Assembly: GCA_947630745.1 (NCBI GenBank)
Contig: CANRIT010000004.1
Span: forward strand, 1 to 64,000
DNA from: an uncultured Clostridia bacterium
GTDB taxonomy: Bacteria > Bacillota > Clostridia > Christensenellales > UBA1242
DNA: 64,000 bases
Reading direction: 5' to 3'
Made by a program: the position numbers and the translations under genes. The notes beneath the pieces are model-generated. The model worked only from the letters and a program-made list of their open reading frames with translations, made no database searches and was not told the origin of the DNA. Below, piece after piece: positions 17,059 to 26,600 of this stretch; position 1 is the stretch's first letter, and each line of letters opens with the position of its first letter.

Positions 17059-17574
17059 CTATTTTTGCAAATCTGTAATATCGCGCAAATTGGTGATGTC
17101 AATAGCATGCCTGCTTACATGCTGTGCGTTTTCAGAATACGGCTTTGTGCAATACATAATGTGGAATTTGTTGTCATTTTTGCAAAGAGTAAAATTAAAA
17201 TTTTTATCACCAAATCGGTTTTCTATGCTAAGCTGACAGAGCGGAAGTTGCTCTTTTTTGCCAATAACGAAATTTTCAAGCGAATTTTGCGTAATTTTTG
17301 CAAGTGAAAATTCAAAATTTGTGCTTGCCAACTCGCCTTTAACCACTTTTAAAAAAATCGAATCGCCAAAATCGCCTTCGCCAATAAATTTGTATGAACA
17401 ATTTTTGTAATTGTCAAAATACAGATTTCCCACACAGTTTTGTTGCGCCAATTTTTCCCGCTCGGCTTTGGGTATGCTTTTTAACATCAAATTTAAATTT
17501 TGATAAAAAGATGGACTTATTGCAAACAAAACATCCAAAAGATTTTGATAATTTTGTGTAAAAATCATACTCAC
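17059..17574 (-). CDS. Hypothetical protein (171 aa)
   Basis: Long uninterrupted ORF with no recognised family. Confidence 0.6.
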   Translation of the reverse strand: MSMIFTQNYQNLLDVLFAISPSFYQNLNLMLKSIPKAEREKLAQQNCVGNLYFDNYKNCSYKFIGEGDFGDSIFLKVVKGELASTNFEFSLAKITQNSLENFVIGKKEQLPLCQLSIENRFGDKNFNFTLCKNDNKFHIMYCTKPYSENAQHVSRHAIDITNLRDITDLQK

Positions 17575-17645
17575 CCCATATAATTATACTCTAAAAATAA
17601 ATTTTTGCAAAACAAAATGACAAAAAAGACACACATATATGTGCC

Positions 17646-20432
17646 TTATCTTCTGCCCTCGCCCATAACTTCACGCGCAATTGGGAAGGCGGTTATATCC
17701 ACAAACGAACGATTCATTGGGCTGGTTATAAAGAATGCTCTGCCAAGTGGTGCGGTCAAAATGCCCTCTTGTTCGCGCTTGTTTATGCCACCCGCGCTTT
17801 TGTAAAGTTCCAATAAGTCCGCCATATCGTTTGGCGCAAGTTGCAAAATTAAGCTATACTGACACGCGTTGATAATTGCTGCCGAACGGCGTTGAATTTC
17901 TGGCGTACCCAAAAAGTCTTTAATATTTTGTGTGATAACAATCTGCATACCTTGATATTTACGAATACGCTTTGCCATTTCCGCCATAAAGTTAAGCGCA
18001 ACTGGCGAATCTGGGTCAATAAACATGTGCGCTTCGTCCACGGCAATAACCACCTGACGCTTAATGTCGTTGCCCGTACGCGCATAATATTGTTCGTTAA
18101 AGCGTTTGTTGTTGATGATTTCGTTGTTTAAATATTTAAACACAAGCAACATCTGCGCGTTTGCAAGTTTGTTGTTTTTGCTTGCAAACAAGGTTTGGAA
18201 GTTAAATGTAATAAGGTTTTCGTCTGTCAAAATGCTGGTTGGGCCATTCCACAAATCCGAGTTTCGCCCACCAGATGCAAATTTTTGAATATATGTTTCC
18301 AACACTAAAAGGTTGTTGCGATAAAATTCGTCTTTAACCGTTTTAAGTTTGGTTTTAATAAGTTTAAACAGGTCGTCAAATATTGGATAATCTTCCGCTT
18401 TAAGTTTACCTATGTTGGTCTTTTCGTTTATGCCCTTGCTGTTGTACAATTCAACCACCAAGGTGTTAAGCGTTTCAAATGCGTCCGAACTTATGCCTTC
18501 CAAAATTGCGCGGAAGAATTGTTCCAAAAACTGCAAGTGGGTAAAGAAAGTTTTGTTGTTTCCGCGTGCAACCAATTCATCAACGCTTTTCTCTTCGTCC
18601 TGCTCATCATCGCCCAAGCCAGAATCCAAGTCTTCCAACGCCGCCATAATGTGGAAAGGATTAATTATACCCGAACTGTTTGTGCCCACGTCAATAAGTT
18701 TGCCACCCAAATTTTTGGTAAGCGTGTCGTACTCTTGTTCTGGGTCAAGGATGAATATTTTTGTTCGGTCCGCTGCCAAGTTTGCCAATATGTCTTTAAC
18801 TGCAAACGATTTGCCCGAACCCGATTTACCAATAACCATCATGTTGCTGTTGATACGCCCCGCACGGCTGTCGCGCACAAAGAAGTCAATAAACACTGGG
18901 TATCCGCTGGCGGTTGAATAGCCCAAGCAGAAGCCGTTTTTGTCTTGCATAAGGCTGTCAACCATAGGGAACGATGCAGCAATTGTGGTTGATGGCATTG
19001 TGCGATAGAAAGGTTTTAAAGTGTCAATCCTATTAAGGCTGGATGACACAAACGCATCCACCTGCCTACCAAACAATTCGCTATGTTTAAACCCGTATTG
19101 TTTAAGCACATTGCGCACTTCCTTGCGGTTGTTTTCTTCCACACGCAAATGAATGCTTATGTCGTAAATTTGCTCGTTGTTGGTTTTAATATCGGTTAAA
19201 AGGGTGCGCAAACTGTCAATATCCGCCTCTTTTTCAATAATCTGGCTGCTTCTATAAGTGCGTTCAAGTTTAAGTTCTTTTTCCATAACCGCGCGGTCAA
19301 TTGCCTTTTCGCCTTTTTCGCGGTCAACTGGCATGATGTTCATAACCACGCGTGTGCCTTCTTGGTTAAACACCTGGTACGCCCAGCCGTTGCCCACTTC
19401 CATAGGATAATCAGCAATGGCAAGTTGGCGGTACGATTTTTTATCCATTTCAACACGCGCCACTTTAAAGTTGATTTTGCCCGGCATAACCCAGTTGTTA
19501 ACCTGACTTGGTGCAAGGTTTTTAATGTCTTGCTCAGAGTAAACATCCGCATAGTTGGATTTTAAAAAGCTTATCAACTCTTCTTCCATCAAAATTTTGC
19601 AAGAAATGTTGTACTGCCCCGCGCCCATATCGTTTACAAAACCAACGCAAGTGTCGTTTAAACTTTGCCTATCTTCGCCATAAAGCACAAAATAGTAGTG
19701 ACTTTGCAAAATTGGTTCGGCATTTATGGCGTTGTTTAAAATGTCCACACGCTCACGGAAAATGTACCCGCGCGATTCCATTTCTTCTTGCGAATACTGC
19801 CCGTCTTCGTACAACTCGTTTAACAAATCGTACTTTTTGTCATCGCTTTCCAAAAAGCCGTCAAAGCGCATTGGCTTAACCGTTTTAATAAGTTGTGCAC
19901 GCTGATAGCGCGAAATTCTTTTAAGTGCGCGTGCAAAGGTCATAATTATGCTGTCCTGTGCCTCTTCTTGCATAAGGTCAAGGGCAACTGGCATAATTTC
20001 CACCACCATGCCAGCGTAACTGCCCATGTTTATGTACTTGCCCACTTCTATGTTAAAGAACGGGGTAAGTTTGCTCATTGGGCTGCCGCCCTTAACTTGA
20101 ATTTTTGTTTTGCCACTCTTGGTTTTTACAATTTTTGCATCTTTTTCGTTTACATATTTGCGCGGAAAGGCGGCAAACCTTATTACCAACCCCAAGCTGT
20201 TCCACAACCTAAGCCCGTCATCAATTGGCAAAAACATCGAAATTGAAATTGCCAACCAGCCAAGCACAAACCACCAACGATAGTCAGTGCCGCCAAACAC
20301 AAACAAGCGGTCGGATGCGGCGATAAAAACTGTAAATATCGCCAAAACAATCGCCAGCAGAATATCCCCCAGCGTAATGTTTTTAAAAAATTCTGTTTTT
20401 ATCCTAGTTTTACCAGGAACATATCTTATCAT
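17646..20432 (-). CDS. VirB4/TraE-family type IV secretion ATPase
   Basis: Walker A GKSGSGKSFAVKDIL, RQVVIAVDEAHMFIDP, TQNIKDFLGTPEIQRRSAAIINACQYS. Confidence 0.92.
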   Translation of the reverse strand: MIRYVPGKTRIKTEFFKNITLGDILLAIVLAIFTVFIAASDRLFVFGGTDYRWWFVLGWLAISISMFLPIDDGLRLWNSLGLVIRFAAFPRKYVNEKDAKIVKTKSGKTKIQVKGGSPMSKLTPFFNIEVGKYINMGSYAGMVVEIMPVALDLMQEEAQDSIIMTFARALKRISRYQRAQLIKTVKPMRFDGFLESDDKKYDLLNELYEDGQYSQEEMESRGYIFRERVDILNNAINAEPILQSHYYFVLYGEDRQSLNDTCVGFVNDMGAGQYNISCKILMEEELISFLKSNYADVYSEQDIKNLAPSQVNNWVMPGKINFKVARVEMDKKSYRQLAIADYPMEVGNGWAYQVFNQEGTRVVMNIMPVDREKGEKAIDRAVMEKELKLERTYRSSQIIEKEADIDSLRTLLTDIKTNNEQIYDISIHLRVEENNRKEVRNVLKQYGFKHSELFGRQVDAFVSSSLNRIDTLKPFYRTMPSTTIAASFPMVDSLMQDKNGFCLGYSTASGYPVFIDFFVRDSRAGRINSNMMVIGKSGSGKSFAVKDILANLAADRTKIFILDPEQEYDTLTKNLGGKLIDVGTNSSGIINPFHIMAALEDLDSGLGDDEQDEEKSVDELVARGNNKTFFTHLQFLEQFFRAILEGISSDAFETLNTLVVELYNSKGINEKTNIGKLKAEDYPIFDDLFKLIKTKLKTVKDEFYRNNLLVLETYIQKFASGGRNSDLWNGPTSILTDENLITFNFQTLFASKNNKLANAQMLLVFKYLNNEIINNKRFNEQYYARTGNDIKRQVVIAVDEAHMFIDPDSPVALNFMAEMAKRIRKYQGMQIVITQNIKDFLGTPEIQRRSAAIINACQYSLILQLAPNDMADLLELYKSAGGINKREQEGILTAPLGRAFFITSPMNRSFVDITAFPIAREVMGEGRR

Positions 20433-20489
20433 AACCCCTCCGCACTCGCGTAAAATAAGATTTTTTATGTTTCTATATTCTTGTGTGTA

Positions 20490-20885
20490 TCATTTAGAGA
20501 TAAAGTAAGGTCCGCACCAATCTTTCTCGTGAGTAACTATATAGCACCAAGAAAAATCTTTACCAATTACATAAAATTCAACTAATTGCGATTCATCTAT
20601 TAATTTTGAACTAATATGATTTTTATCTAATAAACACGCAATTTCATCACCGAAAAACCCATTGTCAAATTGTATTTCAAATGCACCAGATTTATCAACT
20701 TCATCAAATTTTTGTTTTGCTTCTGTGCCGCTTAAATGTTTAACTAAATCATGCTCGCAGACCATCCATAAGTAACCATTATCATTAAATGGTAAAACAT
20801 GTAATTTTTTTAATTCTTTATAAGACATATTAGGAACAAAATTTTCTAGGAATAATTTAGGAAAATTATTTTTAGTTATATTCAT
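20490..20885 (-). CDS. Small protein resembling immunity-type families (DUF4275-like?)
   Basis: C-terminal FSWCYIVTHEKDWCGPYF motif; assignment from memory only. Confidence 0.4.
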   Translation of the reverse strand: MNITKNNFPKLFLENFVPNMSYKELKKLHVLPFNDNGYLWMVCEHDLVKHLSGTEAKQKFDEVDKSGAFEIQFDNGFFGDEIACLLDKNHISSKLIDESQLVEFYVIGKDFSWCYIVTHEKDWCGPYFISK

Positions 20886-20949
20886 TTTTTAACCTCCTAT
20901 TACATATTTAAACCATTTAATCCAATCATGAACATCACTTATATGTTAA

Positions 20950-23355
20950 TTATTCGTCCTTTTTCTTTTTATTTTTTGCGTTTTGTTTTTCAACATTTTT
21001 AGCATTTTCACCCGCAATCTTTTTAGGTGTGTTGTTTTTGATTTCGTTTGTTAAATCTTTAATAGATGTATCAAGTTTCGACCCCATTTCGCTAATTTTG
21101 TTTCCAATACCTTCAAGCAATTCTCCTTCTTTTTCAGTAATTTTGCCACCCAATTTTTCAGCGATTTCGTCTGCATTGATTTTAATATTGTTATCAGCAT
21201 CTCCTTTGGATTCTTTATTGGTTGTAAGGCTGTTAACTTTCATTGACTGCACTTCCCTATCCATAGTTTGAGCAAAATCCTTAAATCCCATATTGTTTTT
21301 AAAGTCATGGTCGTTAATCATTTTGTGGAAGTTTTCTGCCGTATCCGCTTCAACACCACCATGTCTTCTATTTTCTTCATTTATTCTTGTCTTGTTGTTT
21401 AATAATTCTTGTGCATATGCAAGTGCAGCTTCTCTATCGTCAACCTCCATCTTTTTTGCTTCAGCTTTATTAATGCCGATAGAACCTAAAATGCTGAACA
21501 CGGCATCACTGCCAAAAATCAACTTTCTAGCCTCTTTTAAATCGTTCTCGTCCTTGTTTTGTTTTTTCGCATTTTTAAGCATGTCAAAAAGGTTAGCAAT
21601 TGTTGCTGCCATAGAGGCTTCATTATCTCTAACCTTGGTAACTGAGGTTCTTGATGTTGATGTGCCATCGCCATATTCATCGTCACCATAAACTCCACCT
21701 GGTTCAGTTACAACTTCTTCTCTAGATACTTCTGCCGCAAATGGATTTTCTTTCTTTTTTAATCTTTCCATTTTATCCTTATAATCGGCTGTTTTACTTT
21801 TTTCAGATGCAAGTTCTCTACCCTCTTTTGCTTGCCCTTTAAAGAATTTGGTTACGGCTTTAGTGTCAATATCAAGTCCAGAGCCTTTATTTACCCATTG
21901 TGCAACTTGTTTAGCTTGATTTTTAGCCACATCACCCGCAGCTTGAAACCAAGCCGAATCCCCCGCTGCCCCAGCTTTACTTATATATTGATCATATTGT
22001 TGTTGAGTTATTGTACCGCTTCTAAGCGCATCTTTTAAATCTTTTTTTGTGCTGATGCCTAAATTATTACCTTTTTCATCAGCTAAGCCTTCCAAATAAG
22101 ATTTTTCTGCATTTCTACGCGCACTATTTACTTTAACCATACCGCCGACAAACGAGCCGCCAATTTTGCCCATAGTTTTGACATGCTTCATTTTGCCTTT
22201 CACGCTGTTCATTGTGGTTGTGCCAGTGTTGTAAAGGTCGCCGCCGCCAGCAAGTCCGCTGACAAACGAAATTAATTCCTTAACCGTCAACAAGCCAACA
22301 ATAACTATAATAAGGTTAAATATGCCGTGGAAAGGTGATGCCCAAGTTGCGGTTGCATTTCCGCCACCAAGGGCAGCCCAGTTAACTGGTATGTCGATAT
22401 GTTGGAAGACTGGCATTATGCTGAAGAACAAGTTAAGCCCAACAACAGCGCCATACACGCTTAAAAAGTTTTTGTAAAATTCACCTCTAACCTTTTTGCC
22501 CGCCTCACCATCATCGATTGGTGCCATTGCGTGGGCAAGTGGGCTTAGAACAAAATAGAACACAAGCAAGAACATTCGCTTAACCGCGCCAAAGGTGATT
22601 GCGCCAAGCGCGTAAAGCATAAAGACCCCGCCAACCGCAAGCAGCAAATAGTTTATGTTAAATACATTATACCCAACCGCCACCCACGCTTGTCCAGTTA
22701 TTGTCCAAGGTTTGCTTGCATAACACTGGTCAACAAAATCAGCGTAATCTTCTATGGTTGGATTGGAATTAATTAAAGTTTGATACGCATCCCCTTGCTG
22801 AGTTAAGGTTGCCACATGGGCAGCCGTTCCCGGACCGGTATCTGTGCCCATCCTATAGATATTTGCGTTGTATGCCGACACAACAAACAATTCCCCCGCC
22901 AAACTTGAAGTGCCAGAAGGGTTGGTTGCCGTGTTGATTGCTTTTAAAAGTATGTTGCCCGCCCATGCGCCAACTAGGCACAGCACAGGGGTGATGATAA
23001 AGCCCATTAAACCTTTGATTGTGCTGTTGAAAATTTCCTGCCAAGTTTTTGGTTTTTCCGCATACATGTTGCGCACGCAAGCGATTGCTGCAAACAACAC
23101 CAAAAGCACAATGGCAAGCAAAAGCAGACTTAAAAACAAATTGCGCACAAATTCCGAAGTTAGCAGATAGTAAATTATGCCAGTGTCGGTAAGGTTGCCC
23201 TCATTGGCAGAAGTTATCATCGTGTTGCCAATTGCAACATCGCCAATGCCAGCAAAACCATAAAACATGCTTTCTATTGCCATTATGAATGTGAAAATAA
23301 CACTGAACATTGGATACATGAGTGTGCCTATCAGGCTTTCGACCGCAGTAAACAT
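20950..23355 (-). CDS. VirB6/TrbL-like polytopic T4SS membrane protein with large hydrophilic C-terminus
   Basis: Many TM segments in the N-terminal half followed by a ~400-aa charged region; adjacent to virB4. Start taken at MFTAVESL after a plausible RBS. Confidence 0.75.
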   Translation of the reverse strand: MFTAVESLIGTLMYPMFSVIFTFIMAIESMFYGFAGIGDVAIGNTMITSANEGNLTDTGIIYYLLTSEFVRNLFLSLLLLAIVLLVLFAAIACVRNMYAEKPKTWQEIFNSTIKGLMGFIITPVLCLVGAWAGNILLKAINTATNPSGTSSLAGELFVVSAYNANIYRMGTDTGPGTAAHVATLTQQGDAYQTLINSNPTIEDYADFVDQCYASKPWTITGQAWVAVGYNVFNINYLLLAVGGVFMLYALGAITFGAVKRMFLLVFYFVLSPLAHAMAPIDDGEAGKKVRGEFYKNFLSVYGAVVGLNLFFSIMPVFQHIDIPVNWAALGGGNATATWASPFHGIFNLIIVIVGLLTVKELISFVSGLAGGGDLYNTGTTTMNSVKGKMKHVKTMGKIGGSFVGGMVKVNSARRNAEKSYLEGLADEKGNNLGISTKKDLKDALRSGTITQQQYDQYISKAGAAGDSAWFQAAGDVAKNQAKQVAQWVNKGSGLDIDTKAVTKFFKGQAKEGRELASEKSKTADYKDKMERLKKKENPFAAEVSREEVVTEPGGVYGDDEYGDGTSTSRTSVTKVRDNEASMAATIANLFDMLKNAKKQNKDENDLKEARKLIFGSDAVFSILGSIGINKAEAKKMEVDDREAALAYAQELLNNKTRINEENRRHGGVEADTAENFHKMINDHDFKNNMGFKDFAQTMDREVQSMKVNSLTTNKESKGDADNNIKINADEIAEKLGGKITEKEGELLEGIGNKISEMGSKLDTSIKDLTNEIKNNTPKKIAGENAKNVEKQNAKNKKKKDE

Positions 23356-23591
23356 AAATCCCCCTTTGCAATTTTTTATAGGCTGAATTGGGCGTGATTT
23401 TTGCACTTGAAATAACTTTTTAACTAAGCGCAGCAAGCGCAAATATCCGCTTAAAAAGACTTTTAGTTATACTTAGTATACACTAAACGACAAAAAAAAA
23501 CAAACAATTGCATTATTTTTTTACATTTTTAAACAATTTTTTTAACATGTTGTTTTGGGTAAAATTTTGTGCTTTTAAACAAATAAAAACA

Positions 23592-23624
23592 AAAAATGGC
23601 TTAATTGTTTTTAAGCCATTTTGA
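23592..23624 (-). terminator. Terminator of the M60-like gene
   Basis: AAATGGCTTAA-TTGTT-TTTAAGCCATTT. Confidence 0.7.
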
Positions 23625-26600
23625 TTATTTGTGCTTTGATTTTTTCTTTTTGCGGATTGTTGCAACAGCCAGCAAGCCACCAATTGTCACAACCAATACC
23701 ACAACGCACGGAATAATTATATCTAAGTAACCTTTTGCGCGGATTACAACTGCGCCAGCTTCAACTTCTTTGCCGTCAATAAGCATTGCACCACAATCGC
23801 GGCACTCATAATGTTCAACCACCCCATCGCTGCTGCGTGTGGCTGGAACATAGTCGACATGCGTAACATTTGGATGTTCTTCGTGCAAAATTAAGGTGTG
23901 TCCGGCATTTTGTTTGGCTAAAATGGTTGAGCGTTTGTTTATTTGCTGGTCAATGTAATGGAAAGGCAACTGGATGCTGTTATCCAAAACATTTGGCGCA
24001 ACAAGTTTGTTTAGGCTAGCACAACCCTTAAACATGTTTGAAACCTGCGCGGAATTTTTTATTGTTAAACTGCTTAGATTAAGTTCGGTTAAACTTTCAC
24101 AATTTTGCAAAAGTGTGCCATAATACAGCAGATTTTGCGCGTTGAAAGTTGACAAATTAAGTTTGGTTAACGACTTACATCCGCTGAACATTGAAGTTGC
24201 AAAAAGCATGTTTGTTGTATCAAAATTTGCAAAGTTGATTTGTTTAAGCGCACTGCAACCAGCAAAAAGCGAAGATGAATCGCTTGGTGCAACAATTTTG
24301 CCCGGATAGACAAATGCAATTTTGTTTTTGTCTTGCGCGTGGGCGTAAACAAAGATGTGTTTGTTTATGCGCACATATGTGTCAACATAATTTTCTGGAA
24401 CGGCTTTTACAAAATCAATGTCGGTAAGGGTTTTGTAGTTTTTAACTTGTGTGCGCCATTCGGTTGAAAAGGTAAGCGGACTAAGGTCGCCAAAATCGCT
24501 GCTTGGATAGTCGGCCTCGTCAACCGGGGTGGAATAATCCACATTTATAAACGAGATGTTAAATTTTTTGTTTGTGTCAGTCACAATTTTTACCGTGTGA
24601 TTTGTTAGCGGCAAATCGCGTTTTGTAAACACGCACTTGTTTAAAATCTGACTGTCGGCAAGGTTAATTTCGCCCACCTTGTTTTCGTCCAAATAAACTG
24701 ACGCGCTGCCGTAATTTAAATCGGTGTCGGCAAAAATATCAAATCCGCTACCCAAAAATTCAAACACATAATACGCACCGCGCGTTTGGGTGGATAGTTT
24801 GCCGTTTGACGAATTTTCAGCAAACCCACTGTTTTCTTTTTGGAAATTTTTTGGTTTTACCGTTTTGCCTAAATCAACCGCTCTGCCCGCAGACAACTCG
24901 CGTATAACGGTTTGATCGTCGTTTTTGGTTACAACAAGTTTAAAAAATCTAATCTCTTGCTCGTCAAATTTAATCCTATATGTGCCCGCATTTGGATTTT
25001 CAACCGCACCAACAAACAGCGGCTTAAATTCGCTGTCGTCTGGTATGCCGTCTTGCTGATTGTCGGGCGCGGCGTAAAGCGAAAGTTCGGTTATGCGGTC
25101 GTTGCCATTTGTGCGGCGAACGATGTCGAAATAATTTACCGATATATTTTTTGCGCAATCAATAACAAATTCGTGTGGCAAAGGCAACTTGCTTGGGCTG
25201 TAACGCGAGTGGAAGAAAGTTTTTGTGTCGCCATCAATAAGCGCGTCTTGCCCTTGCCCATCGTTTGGTTGTGCGGTTGGGCTTTTTAACACCTTCCAAT
25301 CGTCCTTTTGTTCGACAGAATCAATTGATGTGTCTTTTATGCTGTCCATAAATTGCGGTTGCCAGCCCTTAAATTGTTTGGTCTGTTCAAGTTCGCTTGC
25401 GCTAACCCGCGTGTTAATTATGTTTTCTGCTGGGATGTCAACCACAGTTTCTTGACCGGGTAAAATTACCCCAACATTAACAAACCCCTTGCCTCCCCAA
25501 TTTATTAGGTGGCAATCGATTTCAACAACATCGCCCACTTCAAGCGTTACATCGGCAAAGTGATTATCTCCGTTTGCTGGGGTGAAATAGTTGCTGTTTA
25601 CGCCAGAGTATTTTATTTTACCATCTCCCCTAGTGATATATTGCCCATCCTTTTTGAAATACACAATCTTGGCGTCATCCCCGCGTGCGGTAAAGCGATG
25701 AAGTCCAGCCTTGGTTGCTTTAAAACTAAACTGAATGTGATAATATTCTTTGTCGCTGTTGGTAAAAGACGCCTTGCCTGCAATTGCGCTTTCTTCCGTG
25801 CGGAAAGGTTGCGCATCTTTTTGTGAGGCGATTACATTTTCAATTGGTGTGCTGGTTGGAGTGTCGCTATCAAGTTTAAACACTTCCACATGCGCGCCGT
25901 TATACACAAGGCGCATCCTAACATTAAGCGTTACAATCCGCCCGCCCAAGGTGGAAACAACAATGTCAAACTGGTCGTTTTCAGTCACTTGTTTTGGTGG
26001 GGTGTAAACTGCTTTTTGCTCATTTTCATCGTATTCAATTTCGCCATAAAGCGGCTTGGTAACTTCTAAAATTGTAAAGTCTTTGTAACTAGCAAAACTC
26101 TTTTTAGAAAGGTCAAAAATTGTGCTAAATTTGCCGTCAACATCGTACTTTCTTGCCGTTTCGTTGCCGTCAATTCCGTTTGCCCATTCGTACGCAATTG
26201 GATAGAATGTTGGCAGCGAATTTAAAAACTGCAACTGCTCGCTAGTAAAATCTGAATAGGTGTTTACATTGCCGTGATAGTTTGTGTTTATCCAATCCAA
26301 AATGTTTACATGGTCAACGAGCCCAATGCGATAGATAAAGTCCGCGCGCGCGTTGGCGCAATAAGATGAGTTTACTTTGTAGGTATAGAAGAAATCAATA
26401 AACCTTTCTGGCCCAAAAGAATGAATAAGTGTGGAATACAGCGACAGCTGGGCAAAGTGTGCTTGGTCTGTGTTGTTGTAGTCGTGATAATCGTTAACCT
26501 TTGGCAAATTTAGCGTTTTATTAACCGAGGTGTATGGATGCACAAATTCGCCATGTTCAACACCTATCACTCGCGGGTCCATATTGCAAAGCATGGAGTA

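Noticed and set aside
23490-23500. A9/T9 run upstream of the virB6-like gene as a phase-variation tract
   Set aside because: A/T runs of this length are common in such an AT-rich genome and it does not sit between clear -35/-10 boxes.
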